Assembly: GCA_031178045.1 (NCBI GenBank)
Contig: JAPSJT010000003.1
Span: 1 to 49,823 of the forward strand
Direction: 5' to 3'
From: Agromyces sp.
GTDB taxonomy: Bacteria > Actinomycetota > Actinomycetes > Actinomycetales > Microbacteriaceae
DNA: 49,823 bases
In this document: piece by piece, positions 24,655 to 32,527 of the stretch
Layout of the letters: the number at the start of each line of letters is the position of its first letter
How positions within the stretch are numbered: the stretch's first letter is position 1
Made by a program: the position numbers and the translations under genes
The notes under the pieces: model-generated
What the model saw: the letters and a program-made list of their open reading frames with translations, nothing else
The model's database searches: none
Told to the model about the DNA's origin: nothing

Positions 24655-26907
24655 ATGACTGAAGCGGGAATCAACTCGACCGCTTCGCTGCGCCGCCTCG
24701 TCCCCCGGATCTTCTCGAAGGCACAGCCGTCGGGCGCCGTCGACACCCTCATGCGCACGGTGCGGATGCATCATCCCAAGGCCGACCTCGGCCTCATCGA
24801 ACGCGCCTACACCGTCGCCGAGCGCGCGCACGAGGGCCAGAAGCGCAAGAGCGGCGAGCCCTACATCACGCATCCGATCGCCGTCGCGCAGATCCTCGCC
24901 GATCTCGGCATCGGGTCGAAGACCGTCGCGGCCGCGCTGTTGCACGACACGGTGGAGGACACCGCATACACGCTCGACCAGGTGCGCGCCGACTTCGGCG
25001 ACGAGATCGCGATGCTCGTCGACGGCGTGACGAAGCTCGACAAGGTGAAGTACGGCGACTCCACGCAGGCCGAGACGGTGCGCAAGATGATCGTCGCGAT
25101 GTCCAAAGACATCCGCGTACTCATCATCAAGCTCGCCGACCGCCTGCACAACGCGCGAACCTGGGGCTTCGTGCCCGCGGAGTCGGCGGCGCGCAAGGCC
25201 ACCGAGACCCTCGAGATCTACGCACCGCTCGCGCATCGTCTCGGCATCCAGGCGATCAAGTGGGAACTCGAGGACCTCTCGTTCGCCGTGCTGTACCCGA
25301 AGCTGTATGCCGAGATCGAGAGTCTCGTGAAGCAGCGCACCCCGCAGCGTGAGGAGTTCGTGCAGCGGGTCATCGACCTCGTGAGCGACGACCTGAAGAC
25401 GGCGAAGATCCGCGGCAAGGTCATGGGCCGGCCGAAACAGTACTACTCGATCTACCAGAAGATGATCGTGCGGGGTCGCGACTTCGACGAGATCTACGAC
25501 CTCGTCGGCATCCGGGTGCTGGTGAACTCCGTTCGCGACTGCTATGCCGTGCTCGGCGCCATCCACGCGCGGTGGACCCCGCTGCCCGGTCGCTTCAAGG
25601 ACTACATCGCGACCCCGAAGTTCAACCTGTACCAGTCGCTGCACACGACGGTGATCGGGCCGAAGGGCCGCGCGGTCGAGATCCAGATCCGCACGCATGA
25701 CATGCATCAGCGGGCCGAGTACGGTGTCGCCGCCCACTGGAAGTACAAGGAGCGGATGGCGTCGGGCCGTGCCGTCGACGGTGCGAGCGCGAACGAGACC
25801 GACATGGCGTGGCTCGCGCACATCTCGGACTGGCAGGCGGAGACCGCCGACCCGGGCGAGTTCCTGGATTCGCTCCGCTTCGAGATCGGGGCGAAGGAGG
25901 TCTACGTCTTCACCCCGAAGGGCCGTGTCATCGGCCTGCCGGCCGGCGCGACGCCGGTGGACTTCGCCTACGCCGTGCACACCGAGGTCGGCCATCGCAC
26001 GATGGGTGCGAAGGTGAACGGCCGTCTCGTCCCGCTCGAGAGCGAGCTCTCGAGCGGCGACGTCGTCGAGGTGTTCACGTCGAAGAACCCCGACTCCGGC
26101 CCGAGCAAGGACTGGCTCACATTCGTGAAGAGCCCGCGGGCGCGGAACAAGATCCGGCAGTGGTTCACGAAGGAACGACGCGACGAGGCGATCGAGCAGG
26201 GCCGCGACGCGATCGCGCGGGCGATGCGCAAGCAGAACCTGCCGCTCCAGAAGCTCATGAGCCAGGAGTCGTTCGCCGAGGTCGCCGCGCAGCTGCGCTA
26301 CGACGACGTCTCATCGCTGTACGCCGCGGTCGGCGAGGGTCACGTCTCGACCCAATCCGTGCTCGAGAAGGTGGTCGCGCTCGTGCGCGACGTCGACGAG
26401 GGCGACGAACCCGACCTGCCCATCCCGGTGCGGTCGCGCCCCCTCCCGCGCAATTCCGACTCGGGGGTGCTCGTGCGCGGCGCTCCCGACATCCTGGTGA
26501 AGCTCGCCCGCTGTTGCACGCCGGTTCCCGGCGACGAGATCGTCGGGTTCATCACCCGTGGCTCGGGCGTCTCGGTGCACCAGGCCAACTGTCACAACGT
26601 GCAGGGCCTCATGCGCGAGCCCGAGCGCATGATCGACGTCGAGTGGGCGCCGAGCTCGAAGAGCGTCTTCCTCGTGCAGATCCAGATCGAGGCGCTCGAC
26701 CGGGCGGGCCTGCTCTCGGACGTGACTCGCGTGCTCTCCGAGCACCACGTGAACATCCTCTCCGCCAACGTCTCGACGTCGACCGATCGCCTGGCACTCA
26801 GCCGCTTCGTCTTCGAGATGGGCGACACGACGCACCTCGACCGGGTGCTCAACGCCGTGCGCCGGATCGACGCCGTCTACGACGTCTACCGAGTGAGCGA
26901 CGGCTGA
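24655..26907 (+). CDS. rel: Bifunctional (p)ppGpp synthetase/hydrolase Rel
   Basis: A 750-residue RelA/SpoT homologue. The HD hydrolase domain has HPIAVAQILADLG and LLHDTVED (about 97-102). The synthetase domain has RFKDYIATPKFNLYQSLHTT; the RFKD form is that of bifunctional enzymes. A TGS domain follows (VYVFTPKGRVIGLPAGATPVDFAY), then a conserved-Cys region (LARCCTPVPGDEIVGF) and a C-terminal ACT domain (IEALDRAGLLSDVTRVL). It makes and breaks the stringent alarmone on the ribosome. Its last 22 bases overlap the convergent AbiEi-like gene. Confidence 0.96.
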   Translation: MTEAGINSTASLRRLVPRIFSKAQPSGAVDTLMRTVRMHHPKADLGLIERAYTVAERAHEGQKRKSGEPYITHPIAVAQILADLGIGSKTVAAALLHDTVEDTAYTLDQVRADFGDEIAMLVDGVTKLDKVKYGDSTQAETVRKMIVAMSKDIRVLIIKLADRLHNARTWGFVPAESAARKATETLEIYAPLAHRLGIQAIKWELEDLSFAVLYPKLYAEIESLVKQRTPQREEFVQRVIDLVSDDLKTAKIRGKVMGRPKQYYSIYQKMIVRGRDFDEIYDLVGIRVLVNSVRDCYAVLGAIHARWTPLPGRFKDYIATPKFNLYQSLHTTVIGPKGRAVEIQIRTHDMHQRAEYGVAAHWKYKERMASGRAVDGASANETDMAWLAHISDWQAETADPGEFLDSLRFEIGAKEVYVFTPKGRVIGLPAGATPVDFAYAVHTEVGHRTMGAKVNGRLVPLESELSSGDVVEVFTSKNPDSGPSKDWLTFVKSPRARNKIRQWFTKERRDEAIEQGRDAIARAMRKQNLPLQKLMSQESFAEVAAQLRYDDVSSLYAAVGEGHVSTQSVLEKVVALVRDVDEGDEPDLPIPVRSRPLPRNSDSGVLVRGAPDILVKLARCCTPVPGDEIVGFITRGSGVSVHQANCHNVQGLMREPERMIDVEWAPSSKSVFLVQIQIEALDRAGLLSDVTRVLSEHHVNILSANVSTSTDRLALSRFVFEMGDTTHLDRVLNAVRRIDAVYDVYRVSDG

Positions 26908-27518
26908 GCCGCCGCATCGCGCCGGCGCACGCCCGCCGGGGTTCGGGCTGAGCCGATTCCCTCGGCGACCTCGAAGCGCGAGAGCGCCGTCGACCGGTGC
27001 GGCATCCTCGCGGCACCGCGAAGTCGTTCGCGAACGAGCTCGCCACGCTGCGGGTCATCAGCGAGCAGCGCGGTGACGACCCGGATGGACGTCTCGTCGT
27101 CGAGCGCGTGGTCACGCAGCAGATCGAATGCCGTTCGGACGACGGTCGTGCACGGCACTCCGCCGAATCTCACGACGTCGGCCTGGTCGATACGCACCTC
27201 GCGGATGACGCTCCCGGGGGCATCGACGAGCGCGACGCGCTCGGTCGACGGGACGCAGAACTGCGCGAGTCGCGGGGGAGCATCGAGGGCGCCGTGCACC
27301 CACGCCGCGGAGAGCCGCTCGACGATGAGGGTGCGCGGGGAACGGGATGCCACGACGGCGGCGCGGAACGACGGCAGGTCGGGCTCGTCGACCGGGGTCC
27401 ACGCATCGTCGATCGCGAACAGCTCGCCGTCGAGGCGCGCCGCGCACAGCTCTGCGAGCGGGAGATCGTCGGTGCCGAGCACCGTCGGAAGCTTGGCCAT
27501 CATGCCATCGTGCGTCAT
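26886..27518 (-). CDS. AbiEi-like antitoxin family protein (orphan)
   Basis: A 210-residue protein with the layout of actinobacterial type IV AbiEi-like antitoxins: LAELCAARLDGELFAIDDAWTPVDEPD at the N-terminus, then the LSAAWVHGALDAPPRLAQFCVP core and RFGGVPCTTVVRTAFDLLRD. The residues match remembered family patterns; assignment is by pattern only. No AbiEii nucleotidyltransferase toxin gene is adjacent, so it is an orphan. The C-terminal 30 residues are Arg/Ala-rich and overlap the end of rel. Start ATG 27518 is uncertain: ATG 27503 and 27500 are alternatives and none has a clear Shine-Dalgarno. Confidence 0.65.
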   Translation of the reverse strand: MTHDGMMAKLPTVLGTDDLPLAELCAARLDGELFAIDDAWTPVDEPDLPSFRAAVVASRSPRTLIVERLSAAWVHGALDAPPRLAQFCVPSTERVALVDAPGSVIREVRIDQADVVRFGGVPCTTVVRTAFDLLRDHALDDETSIRVVTALLADDPQRGELVRERLRGAARMPHRSTALSRFEVAEGIGSARTPAGVRRRDAAAQPSLTR

Positions 27519-27550
27519 CCGCGGCCGTGACGGGCATCGATGGACAGGAC

Positions 27551-27582
27551 TGTGGACAACCGTCGCGCGTCGGAACGGTTGT
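27551..27582. repeat. Inverted repeat with DnaA-box-like sequence
   Basis: Arms ACAACCGT (27556-27563) and ACGGTTGT (27575-27582) with an 11-base spacer. TGTGGACAA (27551-27559) is the complement of TTGTCCACA, the actinobacterial DnaA box. The repeat lies 38 bases past the DUF349 stop and 38 bases before the AbiEi-like start, so it could be a terminator for the former or an operator for the latter. Confidence 0.5.
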
Positions 27583-27619
27583 GGACGGGTGCGGGTGGCG
27601 GCTCGGCGAGCAGCAGGCG

Positions 27620-28852
27620 TCAGCCGCCGACGGCCTTCAGCCAGGCGCGACGCGCCTCGAGCGCCTCGCGAGCCTCGGCGGCCGCACGAGCGTCACCCGA
27701 CGCCTCGGCGGTGGCCAGGTCGGCCTCGAGCTTCGCGATCGCGTCCTGCAACTGGCCGAGCATGCCCTCCGAGCGGGCCTTCTTCTCGGGGTCCTCACGC
27801 TGCCAGTGCTCGTCCTCCAGCGACCGCACGTGCGTCTCGACCTTGCGGAGCCGGTCTTCGACCACTCGCACCTGATCGCGCGGGACGCGACCGATGTCGT
27901 CCCAGCTGCGCTGGATGCGGTTGAGGGAGGCGCGCGCCTGCTTCGGATCGCGTTCGCCGAGGAGCTTCTCGGCGTCTTCGAGGAGCGCGAGCTTCTCGGT
28001 GAGGTTCGCCCGGTACGCTTCATCCTCCTGCGCGTCGACCTCGGCCTTGGCCTGGAAGAGCACGTCGCCGGCTGCCTTGAACTTGGCCCACAGCGCGTCG
28101 TCGAGCTTCTTGCCGGCACGACCGGCCTGCTTCCACTCGTCGAGGAGGCTCCGGTAGTCGCCGACGGCGTCGGCACCGCGAGGTGCGAGCGCCTCGGCCC
28201 GCTCGATCAGTCGCTGCTTGCGTGAGCGGACGTCGCGGTGGGCGGCGTCGAGCTCGGCGAAGAACGCCTTGCGGTGCTGCTCGATGGTGGAACGCGCGGC
28301 CCGGAACCGCTTCCAGAGCTCGTTCGCCTCGTTCTTGGGAAGGCGCGGGCCCTCCTGCTGGTGCTGCTGCCAGCTCGCGAAGAGCGCGTCGAGCTCGGCG
28401 GTCGCCTGCTTCCATTGAGTCTTCGCGGGGTCCTGAGCGGCGAGCGCCTCGGCGCGCTCCACGATGCTCGTGCGCTCGACGATCGCCGCCTCGACGGCAG
28501 CCCTCGCCTCAGCCTGCTGCTGCTCGGTGAGCTCCTTCGTCGTGCCGGAGAGCGCCTCGAGGCGGCGGGCGAGGGCATCGAGGTCGCCGACGGCCTTCGC
28601 ACCGGCGACCGACTCGCGCAGCGCGGCGACGGCCTTCGCGACATCCGCTGCGGGTGCGCCCCGGCGGACGCGCTGCTCGAGCAGCCCGACCTGACCGGCG
28701 AGGTCGGCGTACTTCCGCTCGAAGTATGCGAGGGCCTCTTCAGGGGTTGCGTCGGGGTACTGGCCGACCTCACGCTCGCCGTCGCTCGTCCGCACGAAGA
28801 CGGTGCCCGTCTCGTCGACGCGGCCCCACGGTTGCTGCTCTGAATCGGTCAC
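27620..28852 (-). CDS. DUF349 domain-containing protein
   Basis: A 410-residue, mostly helical, charged protein. Repeated DUF349 units of about 70 residues contain W-K-x-A and LWxxFxxA motifs, such as TQWKQATAELDALFASWQ, NELWKRFRAARSTIEQHR and DDALWAKFKAAGDVLF. It is likely to form extended coiled helices, with no enzymatic motif or membrane segment. The function is unknown; the family is common in actinobacteria at this position. GTG 28852 encodes MTDSEQQPWGR. Confidence 0.88.
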   Translation of the reverse strand: MTDSEQQPWGRVDETGTVFVRTSDGEREVGQYPDATPEEALAYFERKYADLAGQVGLLEQRVRRGAPAADVAKAVAALRESVAGAKAVGDLDALARRLEALSGTTKELTEQQQAEARAAVEAAIVERTSIVERAEALAAQDPAKTQWKQATAELDALFASWQQHQQEGPRLPKNEANELWKRFRAARSTIEQHRKAFFAELDAAHRDVRSRKQRLIERAEALAPRGADAVGDYRSLLDEWKQAGRAGKKLDDALWAKFKAAGDVLFQAKAEVDAQEDEAYRANLTEKLALLEDAEKLLGERDPKQARASLNRIQRSWDDIGRVPRDQVRVVEDRLRKVETHVRSLEDEHWQREDPEKKARSEGMLGQLQDAIAKLEADLATAEASGDARAAAEAREALEARRAWLKAVGG

Positions 28853-28917
28853 GGCCTCTACCCTGTCGTGGTCGGATGCCGCCCACGGGGCGGCGGGACG
28901 GCATCAAGCCTATTGCA

Positions 28918-28931
28918 CCGCCCGAGGGCGG
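28918..28931 (-). terminator. Hairpin after the cyclophilin gene
   Basis: CCGCCC and GGGCGG arms with a two-base loop, ten bases after the stop of the minus-strand cyclophilin gene. The stem is short and has no U-run, so it is a weak terminator at best. Confidence 0.35.
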
Positions 28932-28940
28932 CGCGGGTGC

Positions 28941-29726
28941 TCACTCGATCGTGAACGCGGTGATCGAGACCGGAACGGCCGGCGCGCCGTCGGTGGCGCC
29001 GTCGGCCGTGCCCGCGTCGGTGATGCCGGAGCGCAGGGCGTCGAGTCCGCTCGTCACGCGCCCCACGACGGTGTAGCCGCCGGCCTCGTCGGGGGTGAGG
29101 GTGGTGTCCTCGTAGACGATGAAGAACTGGCTGCCCTGGCTGTAGCCGTTCTGCTGCTGGCGCGCCATCGCGATCGTCCCGGCCGGGTACAGGTCGTCGG
29201 CGGGCGCGTTCTCGACGGGCCCGTAGCTGTACCCGGGTCCGCCAGTACCGTCGCCGGCCGGGTCGCCGCACTGCAGCACCCAGATGTTGTCCTTCGTGAG
29301 GCGATGGCAGCTCGTGCCGACGTAGAAGCCCGACTGGATGAGGCTGATCTCACTCGACACAGCCTGCGGCGCCGCGGCGCCGTCGAGCTGGACTCCGAGC
29401 GGGATGTCGTTGAGCGTGAGCGTGCCGGTCCAGGAGCGCCCCTCGGCGATCTCGGCCGACGGCACCTCGCCCTGGTTCTCTCCGGGGGGCGCGGTCGGCG
29501 TCGGCGTCGCGGTCGGCTCGGGTTCGGCGGCCGGGCTGCCCGGGCCCCCGTTGAAGTAGAAGAGCTGCGCAGCGGTCGCGAGCGTCAGCACGACGACGAG
29601 CGCGACGGCGGCGATGACGTTGTCGCGAGTGCGTCGTCGCTGCTTGCGGACGTGCACTTCCTGTCGGGCCTGGTACGTGCGGAGACGGGCGCGTTCCTCA
29701 CGCGCCTGACGGTCGTTCGTTGCCAC
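28941..29726 (-). CDS. Membrane-anchored cyclophilin-type peptidyl-prolyl isomerase
   Basis: A 261-residue protein. A basic cytoplasmic N-terminus (RKQRRRTRDN) precedes one membrane helix (about 37-54, VIAAVALVVVLTLATAAQLF), then a Pro/Thr linker. The extracellular cyclophilin domain has CHRLTKDNIWVLQCGDP (catalytic Arg), GDGTGGPGYSYGP, GTIAMARQ and GSQFFIVY. It probably catalyses proline isomerisation of secreted proteins at the membrane. GTG 29726 is used because GGAG is five bases upstream; a nearby ATG at 29730 is out of frame. Confidence 0.92.
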   Translation of the reverse strand: MATNDRQAREERARLRTYQARQEVHVRKQRRRTRDNVIAAVALVVVLTLATAAQLFYFNGGPGSPAAEPEPTATPTPTAPPGENQGEVPSAEIAEGRSWTGTLTLNDIPLGVQLDGAAAPQAVSSEISLIQSGFYVGTSCHRLTKDNIWVLQCGDPAGDGTGGPGYSYGPVENAPADDLYPAGTIAMARQQQNGYSQGSQFFIVYEDTTLTPDEAGGYTVVGRVTSGLDALRSGITDAGTADGATDGAPAVPVSITAFTIE

Positions 29727-29886
29727 GCATGCTCCTTCTCGAGACTCCTGCGAGCCGACTCTACGCACCCCGCCGCGCTCGGCACCAATCGCGCGCACGT
29801 GCGCGGCGAAGACGGGGCGGGCGCGACGGTAGGCGAGGCCGGGTCGGGATCCGGGGGTGTCGGATGCCACGGCTACGCTGGATTCC

Positions 29887-31305
29887 ATGGTGGACTCCAG
29901 CCCGGGGCTGCGCTCCGGCGCGACGCCGCTCGCCGTGCGCATGCGCCCGACGAGTCTCGACGAGGTCGCGGGGCAGCGCCATCTCCTGACGCCCGGATCG
30001 CCGCTCGTCGCCCTCGCCGGCGACCGCACGGGAGAGAGCGGCTCAGTCTCGGTCATCCTGTGGGGGCCTCCGGGCACGGGCAAGACGACCCTCGCCCAGG
30101 CGATCGCCCGTTCCTCCGGTCGCAAGTTCGTGGAGCTGTCCGCCGTCACCGCCGGAGTGCGAGACGTGCGCCAGGTGATGGAGGAGGCGCGGGCGAGTCG
30201 CGACCTCTACGGCCTGTCCACGGTGCTGTTCCTCGACGAGATCCACCGGTTCACGAAGGCCCAGCAGGACGCGCTGCTGCCCGGTGTCGAGAACGGCTGG
30301 GTCATCCTCGTCGCCGCGACGACCGAGAACCCCTCGTTCTCGGTCATCTCCCCGCTCCTCTCGCGTTCGCTCCTGCTCACGCTCGAGCTGCTCACCGACG
30401 ACGACCTCGGCGTCCTCGTCGATCGTGCGGTCGCCGATTCCCGCGGTCTCGACGGCCGCGTCGAACTCGACCCCGAGGCGCGGGCGGCCATCATCCGGCT
30501 CGCCTCGGGCGACGCGCGTCGGGCGCTCACCGCCCTCGAGGCGGCAGCCGTCGCGGCGAGTCAGGCGATCGAGTCGGCGAGCCCGACCGACGGCGACGAT
30601 CGCGACGACGAGGGCACCGGCATCGAGGGCGAGGACGACGCGACGGATGCTGCCGCCCCATCGAAGCCCGTCATCACCGCCGAGGTCGTGGCTCGTGCCG
30701 TCGACCGGGCGCTGCTGCGCTACGACCGGAACGGCGACGAGCACTACGACGTGATCAGCGCGTTCATCAAATCGGTGAGGGGCAGCGACGTCGACGCGGC
30801 GCTTCACTACCTCGCGCGCATGATCGAGGCAGGGGAGGACCCCCGCTTCATCGCCCGGCGCATCATCGTGCTCGCCTCCGAAGACATCGGCATGGCCGAT
30901 CCCACCGCGCTCGGCGTGGCGGTCGCCGCGGCCGATGCCGTGCAGTACATCGGCATGCCCGAAGGGCGCATCCCGCTCGCACAGGCGGTCGTGCACCTCG
31001 CCACGGCGCCGAAGTCGAACGCCGCCTACCTCGGCATCGACCGGGCGATCTCCGACGTGCGCGAGGGCAAGGCGGGCCGGGTGCCGAAGCATCTGCGCGA
31101 CGCGCACTATCCCGGAGCCAAGCGGCTCGGACACGGGAAGGGCTACCGTTATCCGCACGACGACGCGATCGGCGTCGTACGCCAGGACTATCTGCCCGAC
31201 GAGCTTCGCGGCTCGACCTACTACGAGCCCACCGAGCACGGGAACGAGCGCGAGGTGGCGGCGCGGCTCGCGAAGCTCCGCCGCATCGTGCGGGGTGAGA
31301 GCTGA
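29887..31305 (+). CDS. rarA: Replication-associated recombination ATPase RarA (MgsA)
   Basis: A 472-residue AAA+ ATPase. It has [15 protein letters not shown], Walker [16 protein letters not shown], Walker [20 protein letters not shown], sensor region [18 protein letters not shown] and the C-terminal tetramerisation part [22 protein letters not shown]. It acts at stalled forks with SSB. An acidic insert (about 232-255, rich in Asp/Glu/Gly) sits between the ATPase and C-terminal domains. ATG 29887 is preferred; TACGCT about 7 bases upstream fits a leaderless start. GTG 29857 is an alternative. Confidence 0.93.
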   Translation: MVDSSPGLRSGATPLAVRMRPTSLDEVAGQRHLLTPGSPLVALAGDRTGESGSVSVILWGPPGTGKTTLAQAIARSSGRKFVELSAVTAGVRDVRQVMEEARASRDLYGLSTVLFLDEIHRFTKAQQDALLPGVENGWVILVAATTENPSFSVISPLLSRSLLLTLELLTDDDLGVLVDRAVADSRGLDGRVELDPEARAAIIRLASGDARRALTALEAAAVAASQAIESASPTDGDDRDDEGTGIEGEDDATDAAAPSKPVITAEVVARAVDRALLRYDRNGDEHYDVISAFIKSVRGSDVDAALHYLARMIEAGEDPRFIARRIIVLASEDIGMADPTALGVAVAAADAVQYIGMPEGRIPLAQAVVHLATAPKSNAAYLGIDRAISDVREGKAGRVPKHLRDAHYPGAKRLGHGKGYRYPHDDAIGVVRQDYLPDELRGSTYYEPTEHGNEREVAARLAKLRRIVRGES

Positions 31306-31326
31306 CTGCGGCGCCCGCTCGTGGCG

Positions 31327-31335
31327 TGATAGGAT
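31327..31335 (+). promoter_or_regulatory. Extended -10 promoter of rpsD
   Basis: TGATAGGAT contains an extended -10 (TG-N-TAGGAT). It lies 163 bases before the rpsD start and implies a 5' leader of about 155 bases. Confidence 0.45.
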
Positions 31336-31340
31336 ATCCG

Positions 31341-31433
31341 CTGGCCTGAAGCCAGATTCTCGAGCGCGGCTGCGAGAGGATCATCGGCGAATGGGTGCGA
31401 TCTGTAGCCGATCGGCCCTTGGCGAATCCCTCT
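31341..31433 (+). promoter_or_regulatory. Structured 5' leader of rpsD
   Basis: The leader holds a hairpin with CTGGC/GCCAG arms (31341-31345, 31351-31355). Next comes a nested structure: outer arms AGAGG (31375-31379) and CCTCT (31429-31433) around inner arms ATCGGC (31383-31388) and GCCGAT (31407-31412). Ribosomal protein S4 represses its own mRNA in other bacteria through leader structures; a similar role here is inferred. Confidence 0.45.
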
Positions 31434-31497
31434 GACACAGACTTCCGGCGCACGATCGCGCCGCGAGTTCACTTGAGATTCTTCCGAAAGGACATTC

Positions 31498-32121
31498 GTG
31501 TCGAACCAGTCACGCAGCAAGACCCGCCTCTCCCGCGCGCTCGGCGTCGCCCTCACCCCGAAGGCCGCCCGCTACCTCGAGAAGCGCCCCTACGCCCCCG
31601 GCGAGCACGGCCGCACCAAGCGCAAGGCCGACTCCGACTACGCCGTCCGCCTGCGTGAGAAGCAGCGCCTCCGCGCCCAGTACGGCATCCGCGAGAAGCA
31701 GCTCCGCATCGCGTTCAACGAGGCTCGTCGCACCGACGGTCTGACCGGTGAGAACCTCGTCGAGCTGCTCGAGATGCGCCTCGACGCCCTCGTGCTCCGC
31801 GCCGGCTTCGCCCGCACGATCTCGCAGGCGCGCCAGTTCGTCGTGCACCGCCACATCCTCGTCGACGGCCAGATCGTCGACCGCCCCTCCTTCCGCGTGA
31901 AGCCCGGCCAGACGATCGGCGTCAAGCAGCGTTCCGAGGGCACCGAGCCCTTCCAGGTCGCCGCTGCCGGTGGCCACGTCGACGTGCTCCCGAAGCTCCC
32001 CGGCTACCTCGAGGTCGAGCTCGACAAGCTCCAGGCGACGCTCGTGCGCCGCCCGAAGCGCGCCGAGGTTCCCGTCACCTGTGAAGTGCAGCTCGTCGTC
32101 GAGTACTACGCCCAGCGCTGA
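31498..32121 (+). CDS. rpsD: 30S ribosomal protein S4
   Basis: A 207-residue primary rRNA-binding protein of the small subunit. It has LSRALGVALTPKAARYLEKRPYAPGEHG, KQRLRAQYGIREKQLR, and an S4 RNA-binding domain (LEMRLDALVLRAGFARTISQARQFVVHRHILVDG). As in many actinobacteria it stands apart from the alpha-operon. GTG 31498 has AAAGGA upstream. It is followed by a strong terminator and preceded by a structured leader. Confidence 0.97.
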   Translation: MSNQSRSKTRLSRALGVALTPKAARYLEKRPYAPGEHGRTKRKADSDYAVRLREKQRLRAQYGIREKQLRIAFNEARRTDGLTGENLVELLEMRLDALVLRAGFARTISQARQFVVHRHILVDGQIVDRPSFRVKPGQTIGVKQRSEGTEPFQVAAAGGHVDVLPKLPGYLEVELDKLQATLVRRPKRAEVPVTCEVQLVVEYYAQR

Positions 32122-32136
32122 TCAGAAGCACATCGG

Positions 32137-32165
32137 CAGGGGTCGCGGGGTTCCCGCGGCCCCTG
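32137..32165 (+). terminator. Terminator of rpsD
   Basis: A 13-base stem (CAGGGGTCGCGGG with CCCGCGGCCCCTG, one G-U pair) and a three-base loop, 15 bases after the rpsD stop, followed by TTGCCGTCT. Confidence 0.75.
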
Positions 32166-32192
32166 TTGCCGTCTCACGACAGCCGCGCCCGT

Positions 32193-32198
32193 TAGAAT
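32193..32198 (+). promoter_or_regulatory. Candidate -10 element before the alaS unit
   Basis: TAGAAT, one mismatch from consensus, lies between the rpsD terminator and the next gene start at 32257. No good -35 is visible. Confidence 0.35.
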
Positions 32199-32256
32199 GA
32201 CAGGATGCGTGCCGGGCGGGCCTCGCGCGGCGGGAATCGGTCAGAGGGAGCACTTC

Positions 32257-32460
32257 GTGAAGAGCATTCTGTGGTTCGCCGTCGGCGTCGGAGCCGGCTT
32301 CGTCGCCGCGCACCAGCTGAACCAGACCAAGCAGGGTCGGGAGTTCTTCTCCTCGATCGATGCGAAGGCGCGAGCGTTCGGCAAGGCCATCGCCGAGGGG
32401 TACCACGAGCGCGACGCCGAACTGCGCGCCGAGGGCGACGGCTCCTCGTCCGCGCGCTGA
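32257..32460 (+). CDS. Small single-helix membrane protein
   Basis: A 67-residue protein: VKSILWFAVGVGAGFVAAHQ forms one N-terminal membrane helix, and the remaining 47 residues are charged (GREFFSSIDAKARAFGKAIAEGYHERDAEL). No family is recognised with certainty; small anchored proteins at this place before alaS are common in actinobacteria. GTG 32257 has GAGGGAG six bases upstream, which rules out the longer start at 32197. Function unknown. Confidence 0.72.
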   Translation: MKSILWFAVGVGAGFVAAHQLNQTKQGREFFSSIDAKARAFGKAIAEGYHERDAELRAEGDGSSSAR

Positions 32461-32527
32461 TCGTCATCCTGACGACGGCACCACGAACCCGCTCGGCGGA
32501 GCCGGGCAGCTGAACCAGAACGGAACC

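Noticed and set aside
27551-27559. Replication origin signal from a DnaA-box match
   Set aside because: Only one convincing box is present, with no box cluster, AT-rich stretch, dnaA or dnaN nearby.
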